Below are positions 16,847 to 25,857 of a DNA stretch of 50,978 nucleotides, piece after piece. The notes beneath the pieces were generated by a model. It had not been told where the DNA came from. It did not search any database and saw only the letters and a program-made list of their open reading frames with translations. Position 1 is the first letter of the stretch; each line of letters starts with the position of its first letter. The stretch is taken from positions 1 through 50,978 of the forward strand of contig JAIPKD010000014.1 of NCBI GenBank assembly GCA_021733835.1, given 5' to 3'. Origin of the DNA: Verrucomicrobiota bacterium. GTDB taxonomy: Bacteria; Verrucomicrobiota; Verrucomicrobiia; Limisphaerales; JAIPKD01. The position numbers were made by a program, and so were the translations under genes.

Positions 16847-18115
16847 ATGAACAGAACAGCAAAGATACTGGCAGTTGTTACGACACTCACGGCGTTTTCC
16901 TCGACGGCGTGGGCTACCAACGGCGATAACATGCTCGCCGTAGGCCCTAATGCAAGGGCCATGGGCGGAGTAGGTTTGGCAAATCCGCAGGATGCAATAA
17001 GCGCCGTATTCGATAATCCGGCGGCCATGTGTTTTGGTCCGTATTGTCCGCAATCGCAGTTCGATTTCGCGGGGACGTTGTTCATGCCGCATGTTGATAC
17101 GAAGGTTAGTAATGCAGGCGGCACATACAAGGCCGAGGGGCACGAGACTATTTTTGCAATCCCTGCGATCGGCTTATCGGTGCCGTTCGGAGGAGATAAA
17201 CCGGAGGAAATGAAGTGGCGATTCGGTTTGGCTGCTTATGGAGTGAGTGGCTTGGGAGTGGACTATCGGAATACGGATGTCGATCGGCCGATAGGAGGCG
17301 CCGGCAGCCCGCCGCTCATTGCGGGTAAGTATTCGAATCTTCAAATAATGAAATTCGCGCCTTCGCTTTCGTATAGACTGACGCCGAATATGTCAGTCGG
17401 CGCCGCGATGCACGTCGATTATGCAACACTCGACTTGGGTGAGGGGTCTTCATCCGGATACGGGATAGGCGCGCAACCGGGGTTCATTTATAAAATGACC
17501 GACGACTTAAGCCTCGGTTTTTCGTATATTTCCCCGCAGGAGGTTAGTCATGACAGGGTGACGGATTTCGACGGCGACGGCTCGATGGACACGCTGAAGC
17601 TCGAGGCGCCGCAGCGGGTTGGTGTTGGTATTGCTTATGAGCTGTTCAAGAAACGCCTGCTCCTGGAAGTCGACGGCAGATGGGTGAACTGGAGCGGTGC
17701 GAACGGCTACGACGATTTTGACTGGGAAGACCAGTGGATTGTGGGGGTCGGCGGCCAGTATGCCGTACTGCCGGAGAAACTTTTCCTGAGGGCCGGGTAT
17801 AGCTATGGCAACAATCCTGTTAACGAACATAACAACTGGGCTGCGGGTAGTACCACGTCGGTTCAAGGCAAGAACATACCGACATACTATTACGAGACGT
17901 TTCGAATTGTCGGGTTCCCGGCCGTTATCGAACACCATGTTACCTTGGGATTCGGTTATAATGTTACGGATAATTTCAGCCTGAACCTCGGATACATGCA
18001 TGCATTCGAGAATTCAATCAGCGAGCAGGGTCCGGACGTACTCGGTAATCCGGCCCGTATCGAGTCTTCTTTAAGTGAAGACAGCCTTGAATTCGGTTTG
18101 AGCTGGCGGTTTTAG
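16847..18115 (+). CDS. FadL/OmpP1/TodX-family outer-membrane porin
   Basis: The 422-residue protein has a signal peptide (hydrophobic core about 8-20, cleavage probably after AWA at 23). The FadL-family N-terminus ARAMGGVGLANPQDAISAVF with a following NPAAM motif comes next, then repeated amphipathic beta-strands. It ends in EFGLSWRF, the terminal aromatic residue of outer-membrane barrels. FadL proteins admit hydrophobic molecules such as fatty acids or aromatics. Here it follows the sulfur genes in the same direction, so transport of a hydrophobic sulfur species is a possible but unproven role. The gene may be read separately because a terminator-like hairpin precedes it. Confidence 0.88.
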   Translation: MNRTAKILAVVTTLTAFSSTAWATNGDNMLAVGPNARAMGGVGLANPQDAISAVFDNPAAMCFGPYCPQSQFDFAGTLFMPHVDTKVSNAGGTYKAEGHETIFAIPAIGLSVPFGGDKPEEMKWRFGLAAYGVSGLGVDYRNTDVDRPIGGAGSPPLIAGKYSNLQIMKFAPSLSYRLTPNMSVGAAMHVDYATLDLGEGSSSGYGIGAQPGFIYKMTDDLSLGFSYISPQEVSHDRVTDFDGDGSMDTLKLEAPQRVGVGIAYELFKKRLLLEVDGRWVNWSGANGYDDFDWEDQWIVGVGGQYAVLPEKLFLRAGYSYGNNPVNEHNNWAAGSTTSVQGKNIPTYYYETFRIVGFPAVIEHHVTLGFGYNVTDNFSLNLGYMHAFENSISEQGPDVLGNPARIESSLSEDSLEFGLSWRF

Positions 18116-18153
18116 TTGGGGGAGTCGGCCGAGTAAGTAAAACAATATACGCG

Positions 18154-18178
18154 AAAAGGGGCGGAGACGCCCCTTTTT
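18154..18178 (+). terminator. Rho-independent terminator after the FadL-type gene
   Basis: The ten-pair stem AAAAGGGGCG/CGCCCCTTTT has a GAGA tetraloop and is followed by T residues. It lies 39 bases after the gene's stop. Confidence 0.92.
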
Positions 18179-18249
18179 AGCATTCATAGCGAGCTATAAC
18201 GGAACTTTTGATAAATGAGTAGAATAGTAATTATTTGAACATACAAAAA

Positions 18250-18276
18250 AGACAGCGCCCGGGAAAGGCGCTGTCT
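18250..18276 (-). terminator. Rho-independent terminator for the MFS gene
   Basis: On the minus strand, AGACAGCGCC pairs perfectly with GGCGCTGTCT around a seven-base loop. The complementary plus strand shows an AAAAAA run at 18245-18250, which is the T run of the minus-strand transcript. It lies 36 bases past the MFS stop. Confidence 0.88.
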
Positions 18277-18311
18277 TCATTCGAACAGAGATTCGATAAG
18301 TTATGCTTTAT

Positions 18312-19535
18312 TTAGCCTTGGTCTTTTTGACCTTGGTCATCCGTATCTTTCTCCTCGGTGCCTTCTGCTTGTTGTTCGGCCTTTTCCGGTTTTCCTCGTA
18401 ATTGTCCCATAATTATGCCGATTATCAAAAGCACCGCAGCCATGCCTATGGCGATGGGGAAAGCGGCCTTGAATCCTTTGTCCTCGGCCACATTACCGAT
18501 CACCTTCGGTAATGTCATGCTGCCGAGCAAGCCTACCGCGAATATAATACCGAAAATGGTTCCGTACATTCTCGGTTCATATTTCGAGAAGGTGACACCA
18601 ACCACGGTCGGAAAGATAGGCGCAAAGGCAAAGCCGATAAGGACAACGGCGATTACCGACACCACCGGAGATTCAGTGGTAATGAGCAAACCTATAGCGA
18701 TCATCGCCAGGACGCATACGCCTACAATCAGTTTGGTGCCTATAGCCGTTATATTCTTGATCGCGGAGACGGCGAAACGACCTGCCATTATGCAAATTCC
18801 GAAGAATCCAAAGAAGAATCCTGCTGTGTCTTCGCTTTCAAAAACCTCTGTTAAATACGGCTTCAGCCATGTGCTCATCGTTTGTTCGAGGGACATATAA
18901 CAGAACAAGGCCAGGGCTGCCACGATCACTGCGGCCTGCGGCAGGAGTTTAAAGAACATGGATATCTCGTATCCAGTGGCCACTTGTGGATACGATGCGA
19001 TTATTCCGAAGATAAGGAAGACCAGCACTATTACTCCCAACACGATTATCGAACCTGTCGAGGCCATGCCGACCTGCTTCAGACCTGTGATGATCCACGG
19101 GGTCAGAACGAGTCCAAGACCGAAGAATCCGTTTCCGAAGTTACCGGCGCGTGCCGGGTCTTTGCCCTCAAACAAAACCACCGGTAATAGAGTGTTTCCC
19201 ACGGTGTTAAGGCAAATTGCGCCGATACCCAGAAATACCGAGGCAAGTACCGCAAGAGGGAAAGTATTTGCAAGCGCCATCAGGAATGTACTGGCGCTTA
19301 CCACGATAAAACCTGTAATCGCAAAAATTTTATATCCTAATTTATCGACTAGCGGGCCGATGAATATCTGCACAATCATCGCTGTTAGGAACATTGAAAA
19401 GACCATTGTACCCAGTTCCCCCTTATCAATGGATAATCTGTCCATCAACTCGGTCGAGATCGAGCCGATTAGTACAAAGCACATCGCCAGCGTATAAACG
19501 GCCATCAAGGCCACCACAGCAGTCAACTTCTTCAT
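18312..19535 (-). CDS. Major facilitator superfamily transporter, probable sugar symporter
   Basis: The 407-residue protein has about 12 hydrophobic spans. An MFS-type loop FIGPLVDKLGYKIFAITGF lies after span 2, and PRMYGTIFGIIFAVGLLGS after the midpoint. The layout resembles the FucP/glucose-type branch, but motifs alone do not fix the substrate. The last 30 residues (EKAEQQAEGTEEKDTDDQGQ) form a charged, probably cytoplasmic tail. A strong Shine-Dalgarno AAGGAG precedes the start. It is divergent from a ROK sugar kinase gene, which makes a sugar cargo likely. A clear terminator ends it. Confidence 0.85.
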   Translation of the reverse strand: MKKLTAVVALMAVYTLAMCFVLIGSISTELMDRLSIDKGELGTMVFSMFLTAMIVQIFIGPLVDKLGYKIFAITGFIVVSASTFLMALANTFPLAVLASVFLGIGAICLNTVGNTLLPVVLFEGKDPARAGNFGNGFFGLGLVLTPWIITGLKQVGMASTGSIIVLGVIVLVFLIFGIIASYPQVATGYEISMFFKLLPQAAVIVAALALFCYMSLEQTMSTWLKPYLTEVFESEDTAGFFFGFFGICIMAGRFAVSAIKNITAIGTKLIVGVCVLAMIAIGLLITTESPVVSVIAVVLIGFAFAPIFPTVVGVTFSKYEPRMYGTIFGIIFAVGLLGSMTLPKVIGNVAEDKGFKAAFPIAIGMAAVLLIIGIIMGQLRGKPEKAEQQAEGTEEKDTDDQGQKDQG

Positions 19536-19690
19536 AGCGTTTCTCCTTTCGAGGTTGTTAACACAAATTTCACTAGTGTCTTAAAATTGTATCTTAAATT
19601 AGACTTAAGGCATTCTTCAGGCCGGATAATGACCAACGTTTGGAAATGATACAAGCATTTTATGACACCAATTGAATTTTTACCCCGTTT

Positions 19691-19710
19691 ATTCCCACTT
19701 GGATGGGAAT
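19691..19710. promoter_or_regulatory. Inverted repeat, possible operator
   Basis: ATTCCCA and TGGGAAT form perfect seven-base arms around CTTGGA. It lies about 155 bases before the MFS start and 275 before the ROK start, in the shared divergent gap. No regulator family is recognised from it; its position is what suggests an operator. A TTTT run follows on the plus strand, so a weak terminator is an alternative. Confidence 0.45.
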
Positions 19711-19776
19711 TTTGAGATGATTCAGACGAAATTGGAACAGGATAATATGGATAAGATATGTTCCAGTGTTACTCAT

Positions 19777-19920
19777 TAATAGCCTGACCCTGCAACGACC
19801 CTGCAATTGCAAAACCGTTGACACGTGGAAAAAACGTCTGAAAATAGCCGATTTTCTCGGTTTTGGGAGAGGTTGTAATAGCCTGACCCTGCAGTTTGCA
19901 ACAGCCTGTCCCTACAGTTG
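19777..19920. repeat. Dispersed copies of the TAGCCTG(A/T)CCCTGCA family
   Basis: AATAGCCTGACCCTGCA occurs at about 19778 and again at about 19877, followed by a CAGCCTGTCCCTACAG variant at about 19902. TTGTAATAGCCTG at 19873 repeats the same block seen near 14056. These copies carry GACCC where the 14 kb copies have GTCCC, so they are diverged members of the same family as the 8177-8399 array. Confidence 0.75.
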
Positions 19921-19984
19921 AATCTTTCATGAATAAGTTGATTGAGAAAATGTGGAGTGCGAGATAAAGAATTAACGGGAAATA

Positions 19985-20953
19985 ATGAGCGTAGGTATTT
20001 TACCTGTTGTACCAATGGAAGACTACTTTATCGGCATAGAAATAGGCGGGACGAAGACTCAGGCAGCGACCGTTGCTCCGGACGGCGGGATTATCGAGAG
20101 GCTTAGGCTTCAAGTCGACAAACAGGGTGGATCGAAGGGTATATTGGAGCAAATCCGCGATTCCATCGAGAAACTCACTATAGAGGGGAGCCCCCGGGGC
20201 TTGGGAATTGGTTTTGGCGGGCCGGTGGACTGGAGATCGGGGCGGATAATCAAGTCACACCATATTCAAGGATGGGACGGATTCGATCTGGCCGGCTGGA
20301 TTAAGGACAGAGTTGAGTGTCCTGTAAGGATTGACAACGACGCAAATGTAGCGGCGCTGGGTGAGGCCGCGTATGGCGCAGGTAAAGGCCATAGCCCGCT
20401 TTTATACATTACTTTGGGTAGTGGTGTTGGCGGAGGATTGGTGGTTGATGGTCGAATTTACCACGGGGCTGTTCCGGGAGAAGTTGAAATAGGGCATGTT
20501 CGTCTTGATCGCAACGGTCGCATCGTGGAGGAAGCGTGTTCCGGATGGGCGGTGGATGCGAAGATTCGGGCGTTAGCGGATGTCCGGTCGTCGAGCAAGC
20601 TGTGTTCAATGGCGGGGCAGTATCCTGGGAATGAGGCGCGGCACTTGGTTGCCGCCCTGAATGATGGGGATAGACTGGCATGGGATATCCTGGATGAAAT
20701 CTCGGATGATCTTGCGTTTGGAGTTTCACATGCGGTTCATCTACTGCATCCGGCAATAGTGGTGCTAGGCGGGGGGCTTACTAAAATAGGCGAACAATTC
20801 AGGGCGTGCGTGGCCGAGAAATTGCCGAATTATCTTATGGATGCCTTTAAGCCGGGGCCATGCGTTGCGTTGTCCGCACTGAAGGATGATGTCGTTCCAG
20901 TGGGGGCAATGGCGCTCAACCGGTCTGAAGGTATTGAGAAGGGTTTCAGGTAA
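19985..20953 (+). CDS. ROK-family sugar kinase, zinc motif missing
   Basis: The 322-residue protein has the ROK ATP-binding motif GIEIGGTKTQAA near the N-terminus, a sugar-binding DNDANVAALGEA and TLGSGVGGGLVVDGRIYHG, then GEVEIGHVRLD. ROK glucokinases normally continue with the zinc-binding CxCGxxGCxE motif. Here the stretch reads GRIVEEACSGWAVDAKIR with a single Cys, so the zinc site is absent. The catalytic Asp (DNDAN) is present, so a sugar kinase is still expected. It is a kinase rather than a ROK repressor because there is no N-terminal DNA-binding domain. ATG 19985 or ATG 20015 (MEDYFIGIEIG) could be the start. Confidence 0.85.
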   Translation: MSVGILPVVPMEDYFIGIEIGGTKTQAATVAPDGGIIERLRLQVDKQGGSKGILEQIRDSIEKLTIEGSPRGLGIGFGGPVDWRSGRIIKSHHIQGWDGFDLAGWIKDRVECPVRIDNDANVAALGEAAYGAGKGHSPLLYITLGSGVGGGLVVDGRIYHGAVPGEVEIGHVRLDRNGRIVEEACSGWAVDAKIRALADVRSSSKLCSMAGQYPGNEARHLVAALNDGDRLAWDILDEISDDLAFGVSHAVHLLHPAIVVLGGGLTKIGEQFRACVAEKLPNYLMDAFKPGPCVALSALKDDVVPVGAMALNRSEGIEKGFR

Positions 20954-21026
20954 TACCGATGCGAAAACAGCGTTAAAAACCTTGATCAGCGGTGAAGAGA
21001 TGAAGTTTTCGGTCTCGATTTCTCCC

Positions 21027-21072
21027 GGCCCGGTGATGATTGTGCTTTTTCGTCATCGGGCCTTTCTTTTTC
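21027..21072. terminator. Probable terminator between convergent genes
   Basis: GGCCC and GATGA pair with TCATC and GGGCC (three-base GGT bulge) around a loop containing TTTTT, followed by a T-rich stretch. It lies between the ROK stop and the stop of the leftward MMPL gene, overlapping the last codons of the latter. Confidence 0.5.
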
Positions 21073-23752
21073 CGGCAAAACGGTTTTTCAGCTGGAGTAT
21101 TGAGGGCAAGGATACCAATGAGGCTAACATGCAGGATGCGGTTCCTACGGACATGAGAAATCCGAGGCTTGCGATACCCTGATGTTTTGCCAGGTTAAGG
21201 CTTCCGAAGCCGGCTATTGTGGTCAATGCCGATACGATTATTGCTTTGCCGGTGCTCTTGGCGAGTATGGCTGGATGCTTTTCTTCCGTGTAGCGGTTAA
21301 GGATATGGATACCATTGGCTACACCAATGCCGACAACCAGGGGGAGGGTCATTATGTTGGCGGGGTTGAACGGGATTCCGGTCAGCCCCATTATGCCTAC
21401 CGTCCAGGCGCTACCGATTCCGACGGGCAGGAGAACGAGGACAACGGTGATGAAATTTCTGAAGTGTATGAAACTCATTATGCAAATGGCGGCGATGGCA
21501 TAATACGCGGCGTTTATGTAGCTGTTCTTAAGGAGTGTGGTGTATTCGTAGAGTTGAACAGGGGCGCCGGTGACCTTGTTATGGACTTTCCTTATTTGGG
21601 AAATGAATTCTTCCTGGTTTTCGCGCTGCCAGACGTCCTTTTTGGGGTAGACTTGGAGCAGGTGTTTGCCGGTGCGCCCGATAAACCGGTTGCGTATTGA
21701 TTCAGGCAGGTCGCCGGGTGTAAGGCCGCCGGAAGTATCCTGTTGTTCTATGGCATGAAATGTTTCGCGTACATCCTGGAATAAGGCCTCTTGATATGCG
21801 GTTAATTCCGTTAAGGCCTCCTTATCTCGGTGATTTAACAACCTGGTTCTGAAAGCGATGATTGCATTCCTCAAGTCTCTGAGCTTCTGTTCCACGCCGT
21901 TTTGCGTCGCTGCATCGGGGAGTTGCCTTAAGGCCAGTCCCAGGTAACCTTGGAGCGACCATAGTGTTTGGTTTAGTGCGCCCGGGTCAATATTCTTTGA
22001 ATCGACTTCCGGAAAGTCAATTTCGGCCGCCGGCCCTTTTATCTTATCGATGAGTTGTAATTTTGTATCCGGATTTTCGACAAAGTATTGCGCCACTGAT
22101 TCGACGTCGGCAACTGAAGGGAGACGCTCGATTTGTTTTTTGAGATCGACGGCTTTTTCCGCCGTATCGGTAACAACGGCCGCGTAAAGCACCGACTTGG
22201 AGGTTGAATCGATCAGTTTCCGTTCGAATACGACCGATTCCAGTCCGCGTGTCTGCAAGTTCAGCAGGTTATAATCGAAGAACACGCGATTAAATCCCGT
22301 TGCGGCGAGTATGAGGCTTGCACCCGTAACGGTGAGGATTAATCCAGGGCGGTTAAGGTAGAATTGCTCTATTATCCGGCGGTGATCTCTGCGATTGTGT
22401 ATCTTGTGGTCAATTATATTTTGTTTCCCGCGGAGCAGAAGCGCCGGCAGGGCGGTCGTCATCGGTATCAGGCAAATAAGCATACCGCCGCCGCAGATTA
22501 TGCCCATCTCCTGGATACCCTTGAAGTCTGTAAATGCCATAGCAAAGAAAGCGGCGGATGTCGTCACACTGCTTGTGAAAATACCTTTGCCGGTAAACAC
22601 GAGCGCGGTTTCAATGGCCTTGTGCTTGGTTTTTCCGAGCTGCAGTTCCTCCTCGAACCTGGTGACGAGATGGATGCCGAAGTCGATTGCCAGGCCGATT
22701 AACATGGGCAGGAATGTAATCGTCAATATATTCAGATAACCCACTGTGAGTGTTGCAAACGCCATCGTGTAAATGAGGCCGAGAAGCAGGCATGCAGTGG
22801 TTTTTAGGGGACGTCCCGTCTCGTGATAGCCGAATATGAAGATAATGGTAACCAGGATAAATGATACGATGGACGCAGTGAGTGTATCTCTCTTAGATTG
22901 ACTCATTTCGTCCAGTTCCAGCACCGGTTCGCCGGTGAGGCCGACATTGACACCGGGGACTTGGCGTTGGGTGAGTTCAATGGCGTTGCGCAGGTAGGCA
23001 ATGGCTTCCGGCGTTGTCTCTTTGCTCGCTGCCTTTGCCGTAAGTAAATAAATCCTGCCTTCAGCAAAGGTAACGTATATCTCGCTTTCCGCTTCATCTT
23101 CCGCCCCGAATAGCGCATAAATGCCCGGGGAAACCATTCGACCGGCGCGATCAAGGCATTTGGATGCATCTTCGATGATCCGTTTTAAGGCGGGGATGGC
23201 ATTTACCATCGATCTGTTTTCCGGCGAGTCCTCGTTGTTTGCTGTACGAAATTGATTATTGACCAGTTGGAATAGTCCCTCCAGTGTTTGGGCGTTGCTG
23301 AATTTTTGGATAAACGGGCGGTACTCGCGGAGCATTTGGAGCATGTCCCGCAGTGTTTCCTCCGGTAGAAAAAGCAGCGCCTTCTTACCGAGTAACTTCA
23401 AGTCACCTTTGAAGAACACCTCGGAAAACAGGTTTGTCCGTCCCTGCAGCCGTGCTGCCAACGTTTCCACGAACCGCCTGTTTTTGCTCATATCCTCGCT
23501 TTCGATAACAACAACAAGGTCATCCTGCGGCTGGAATTCATCTTGGAATCGCATGAAGTCCTTGTGATATTTCCTATCGGAACCTACAAGGACGTTGCGA
23601 TCCGTGGTGAATTCCAGGTTCTTAATGGTGTAAAAAACAGCCAATGCCGCCAAAAGGATTTGGGGCAGGACAAACCAAGCTGGGTATCTATTCAGCAGCG
23701 CACACAACCGCTCCATTATGCGTTGGTGTATGGGCGCGGAGTGTTTTTGCAT
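21053..23752 (-). CDS. MMPL/RND-family exporter, HpnN-like
   Basis: The 899-residue protein has the two-half RND layout. Each half has one N-terminal span, a large periplasmic loop, then a cluster of five spans. The first cluster is a sterol-sensing-like domain (VTIIFIFGYHETGR, FLPMLIGLAIDFGIHLVTRF), and the second has MTLPLVVGIGVANGIHILNR. The N-terminal loop (TDRNVLVGSDRKYHKDFMRF) resembles HpnN, which carries hopanoids to the outer membrane. No hopanoid genes are in view, so HpnN identity is only a suggestion; lipid or hydrophobic export is the family role. It lies 65 bases after yebC and may be the last gene of a leftward set. Confidence 0.82.
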   Translation of the reverse strand: MQKHSAPIHQRIMERLCALLNRYPAWFVLPQILLAALAVFYTIKNLEFTTDRNVLVGSDRKYHKDFMRFQDEFQPQDDLVVVIESEDMSKNRRFVETLAARLQGRTNLFSEVFFKGDLKLLGKKALLFLPEETLRDMLQMLREYRPFIQKFSNAQTLEGLFQLVNNQFRTANNEDSPENRSMVNAIPALKRIIEDASKCLDRAGRMVSPGIYALFGAEDEAESEIYVTFAEGRIYLLTAKAASKETTPEAIAYLRNAIELTQRQVPGVNVGLTGEPVLELDEMSQSKRDTLTASIVSFILVTIIFIFGYHETGRPLKTTACLLLGLIYTMAFATLTVGYLNILTITFLPMLIGLAIDFGIHLVTRFEEELQLGKTKHKAIETALVFTGKGIFTSSVTTSAAFFAMAFTDFKGIQEMGIICGGGMLICLIPMTTALPALLLRGKQNIIDHKIHNRRDHRRIIEQFYLNRPGLILTVTGASLILAATGFNRVFFDYNLLNLQTRGLESVVFERKLIDSTSKSVLYAAVVTDTAEKAVDLKKQIERLPSVADVESVAQYFVENPDTKLQLIDKIKGPAAEIDFPEVDSKNIDPGALNQTLWSLQGYLGLALRQLPDAATQNGVEQKLRDLRNAIIAFRTRLLNHRDKEALTELTAYQEALFQDVRETFHAIEQQDTSGGLTPGDLPESIRNRFIGRTGKHLLQVYPKKDVWQRENQEEFISQIRKVHNKVTGAPVQLYEYTTLLKNSYINAAYYAIAAICIMSFIHFRNFITVVLVLLPVGIGSAWTVGIMGLTGIPFNPANIMTLPLVVGIGVANGIHILNRYTEEKHPAILAKSTGKAIIVSALTTIAGFGSLNLAKHQGIASLGFLMSVGTASCMLASLVSLPSILQLKNRFAGKRKAR

Positions 23753-23817
23753 GAGAGGTTATGTTGCTGTGTTCACTTTGTTATCGAAACGTGGCTGAAT
23801 CCCGGCCTTGCGTCTTG

Positions 23818-24558
23818 TCATTCTGCGTCTGCTTCAGGCGGGAATTCCGCATTGGAATAGACTTCATTCACGTCGTCGTGTTCTTCAAGTGCGTCTATAA
23901 GCTTTGAAACCTGTTTTGTTGCGCCTTCGTCCAGTGGGACAGTGAGTGTCGGGAGATATGTGACTTCCGCCACTTCGCATTGGATGCCCTTTTCTTCGAG
24001 CTGTTTATGGACGGATTCGAATGCGGAGGGGTCGGTGAGTATTTCGAATCCCTCTTCTTCGACCTTTAGGTCTTCTGCGCCTGCTTCGATCGCCAGCTCC
24101 ATCAGCTTATCTTCATCGGCGGCTGCGCGCTCGACTATGATTTGACCTTTGCGCTGGAATAAGTGGGTAACCGCGCCTGTGGTGGCCATGCTCCCGCCGT
24201 TACGGTTGAGTAACGCCCTGATCTCGGCCGCTGTCCGATTCCTGTTGTCCGTGCTTAATTCCACGAGCAATGCGACGCCGTTGGGTGCGTAGATTTCGTA
24301 GACCAGGTCTTCGAAATTCGAGGCTCCACCGGCGCCGGTGCCTTTCTTGATGGCGCGTTCGACGTTTTCCGCCGGCATGTTTGCAGACCGGCATTTTAAT
24401 AGAGCCAAACGCAATCGGGGATTCATATTGGGGTCACCGCCGCCCAGCCTCGCCGCAACGGTGATTTCTCTGCTTAGTTTTGCGAATATCCTGGAGCGTT
24501 TGGCGTCGATTGCTCCCTTGAAGTGTTTGACCTTGGCCCATTTACTATGTCCTGCCAT
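23818..24558 (-). CDS. yebC: YebC/PmpR-family protein
   Basis: The 246-residue protein starts MAGHSKWAKVKHFKGAIDAK and continues SRIFAKLSREITVAARLGGG, the unmistakable YebC opening. It also has NMPAENVERAIKKGTG and the acidic C-terminus common in the family. YebC proteins are described as transcription regulators and, more recently, as factors that help ribosomes through proline-rich stretches; which applies here is not visible. Neighbours are nagA (37 bases upstream) and an RND exporter, so the operon context does not reveal a partner. Confidence 0.95.
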   Translation of the reverse strand: MAGHSKWAKVKHFKGAIDAKRSRIFAKLSREITVAARLGGGDPNMNPRLRLALLKCRSANMPAENVERAIKKGTGAGGASNFEDLVYEIYAPNGVALLVELSTDNRNRTAAEIRALLNRNGGSMATTGAVTHLFQRKGQIIVERAAADEDKLMELAIEAGAEDLKVEEEGFEILTDPSAFESVHKQLEEKGIQCEVAEVTYLPTLTVPLDEGATKQVSKLIDALEEHDDVNEVYSNAEFPPEADAE

Positions 24559-24595
24559 ATCTTCTTAATAGACTCGATGAAATATTTATAAAAGT

Positions 24596-25780
24596 CTAAA
24601 TATTCCGATTATGATATTTCATTTCACCATCGATCCAAACACCCCGGACATTGAATTGCTTGTCGAACCATACCAAGTCCGCCTTCTTTCCTATTTCGAT
24701 CGAGCCCAGCTCATTGTCTTTCCCGAGTTGCTCGGCCGGATTCAATGATGCGGCTTTGACGGCTGTGTGAAGCGGTACATTCACCAGTTCCACCGTTTTC
24801 CTTACGGCCTGGATCATTGTAAGAATGCTGCCGGCAAGCGCCGAGCCGTCCTCGAGCATTGCGACATCTTCTTCGACCATTGCCATCGGCGAGTTTTCCG
24901 AGCCTGCGCGGTACTTGGCGCCTATCGGTAATCCCGCGCCGCCCATTGCGTCGGTTACAAGGCACACTCCGTCATCGCCTTTGGCATTCCAAACCATTCG
25001 CATCAACGTCGGAGATACGTGTTTACCGTCGGCGATCAGTTCGCAACGGATTTCCGGGTATGCCAGTGCGAATTCGAGCATTCCGGCAATCCTATATGGG
25101 CCCAGCTTGACGGCCGTGCCCATGCAGTTGAATGTATGTGTGGCATGATTCATCCCTGCGTCCAGGGCGGCGGTCAGCTCCTTCTCCGTCGCAAGGGAGT
25201 GTCCGCCCGAGGCAATGACTCCATTTTGGCGCAAGGCCTTGATCAAATCACAGGCACCTTCGAGTTCCGGTGCGAGGGTCATTTGCGTTATTAGCGGGGC
25301 GTAGTCCAAATACCGACGCCACTCATCCGCGAGGGGCGGTCTGATCGAATTTAGTGCATGCGCGCCTTTCTTCTTTTCTGATAGGTACGGGCCTTCCAGG
25401 TGAATTCCTAAGATTCTGGCGCCGCCGAGGGCCTTTCCCAGGAGGGATGAAGCGGTGGCAAGTACACGCAGGATTTCTTCGTTTGACGCCGATACCGTGG
25501 TCAGCGCCAGTGAGGTCGTGCCGCCTGAGATGTGGAAGTCTGCGATCTTCCGAAAGACCACCGTATCGGCCTCCATTGTATCGTGTCCAAGACCGCCGTG
25601 GATATGGAGGTCGATAAATCCCGGCGCCAGATAGCCGCCTTGCAGGTCGATCACACCGGATTCGGTTTCATTTTTTTGTTGGATACCCGGCGATATGCCG
25701 GTTATGCGGTCGCCTTCAACGTGTACAATACCTGGGACGATCCGATCCGGAAGAATTAGTTCGGCTCCAACGAATCTCAT
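24596..25780 (-). CDS. nagA: N-acetylglucosamine-6-phosphate deacetylase
   Basis: NagA removes the acetyl group from GlcNAc-6-P in amino-sugar and cell-wall recycling. The 394-residue amidohydrolase has the metal-site motif APGFIDLHIHGGLGHDTMEA, LGIHLEGPYLSEKKKGAH, the GGHSLATEKE segment, NHATHTFNCMGTA and LVTDAMGGAGLP. The family more often has THLFNAM; here the C-terminal part of that motif reads THTFNCMG. Metal-binding His and the Asp of VTDAM are retained. No nagB follows; the ROK kinase and MFS genes nearby may belong to the same physiology. Confidence 0.9.
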   Translation of the reverse strand: MRFVGAELILPDRIVPGIVHVEGDRITGISPGIQQKNETESGVIDLQGGYLAPGFIDLHIHGGLGHDTMEADTVVFRKIADFHISGGTTSLALTTVSASNEEILRVLATASSLLGKALGGARILGIHLEGPYLSEKKKGAHALNSIRPPLADEWRRYLDYAPLITQMTLAPELEGACDLIKALRQNGVIASGGHSLATEKELTAALDAGMNHATHTFNCMGTAVKLGPYRIAGMLEFALAYPEIRCELIADGKHVSPTLMRMVWNAKGDDGVCLVTDAMGGAGLPIGAKYRAGSENSPMAMVEEDVAMLEDGSALAGSILTMIQAVRKTVELVNVPLHTAVKAASLNPAEQLGKDNELGSIEIGKKADLVWFDKQFNVRGVWIDGEMKYHNRNI

Positions 25781-25857
25781 TTTAGGATTAAACCTTTTCT
25801 AGTTTTAAAAGTTGCGCGCAAAAACTTGGAGTTGGACGCCAAGAATTCGGCATGACA

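Larger units (their letters stand above)
19536..19984. other. Divergent intergenic region with repeats and palindromes
   Basis: This 449-base gap separates the divergent MFS and ROK genes and should hold both promoters. It contains a perfect inverted repeat at 19691-19710, three CTTAA motifs (19580, 19593, 19604), a TTGTTAACACAA near-palindrome at 19555-19566, and copies of the palindromic repeat family at 19777-19920. I see no open reading frame or RNA gene in it. Confidence 0.6.
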
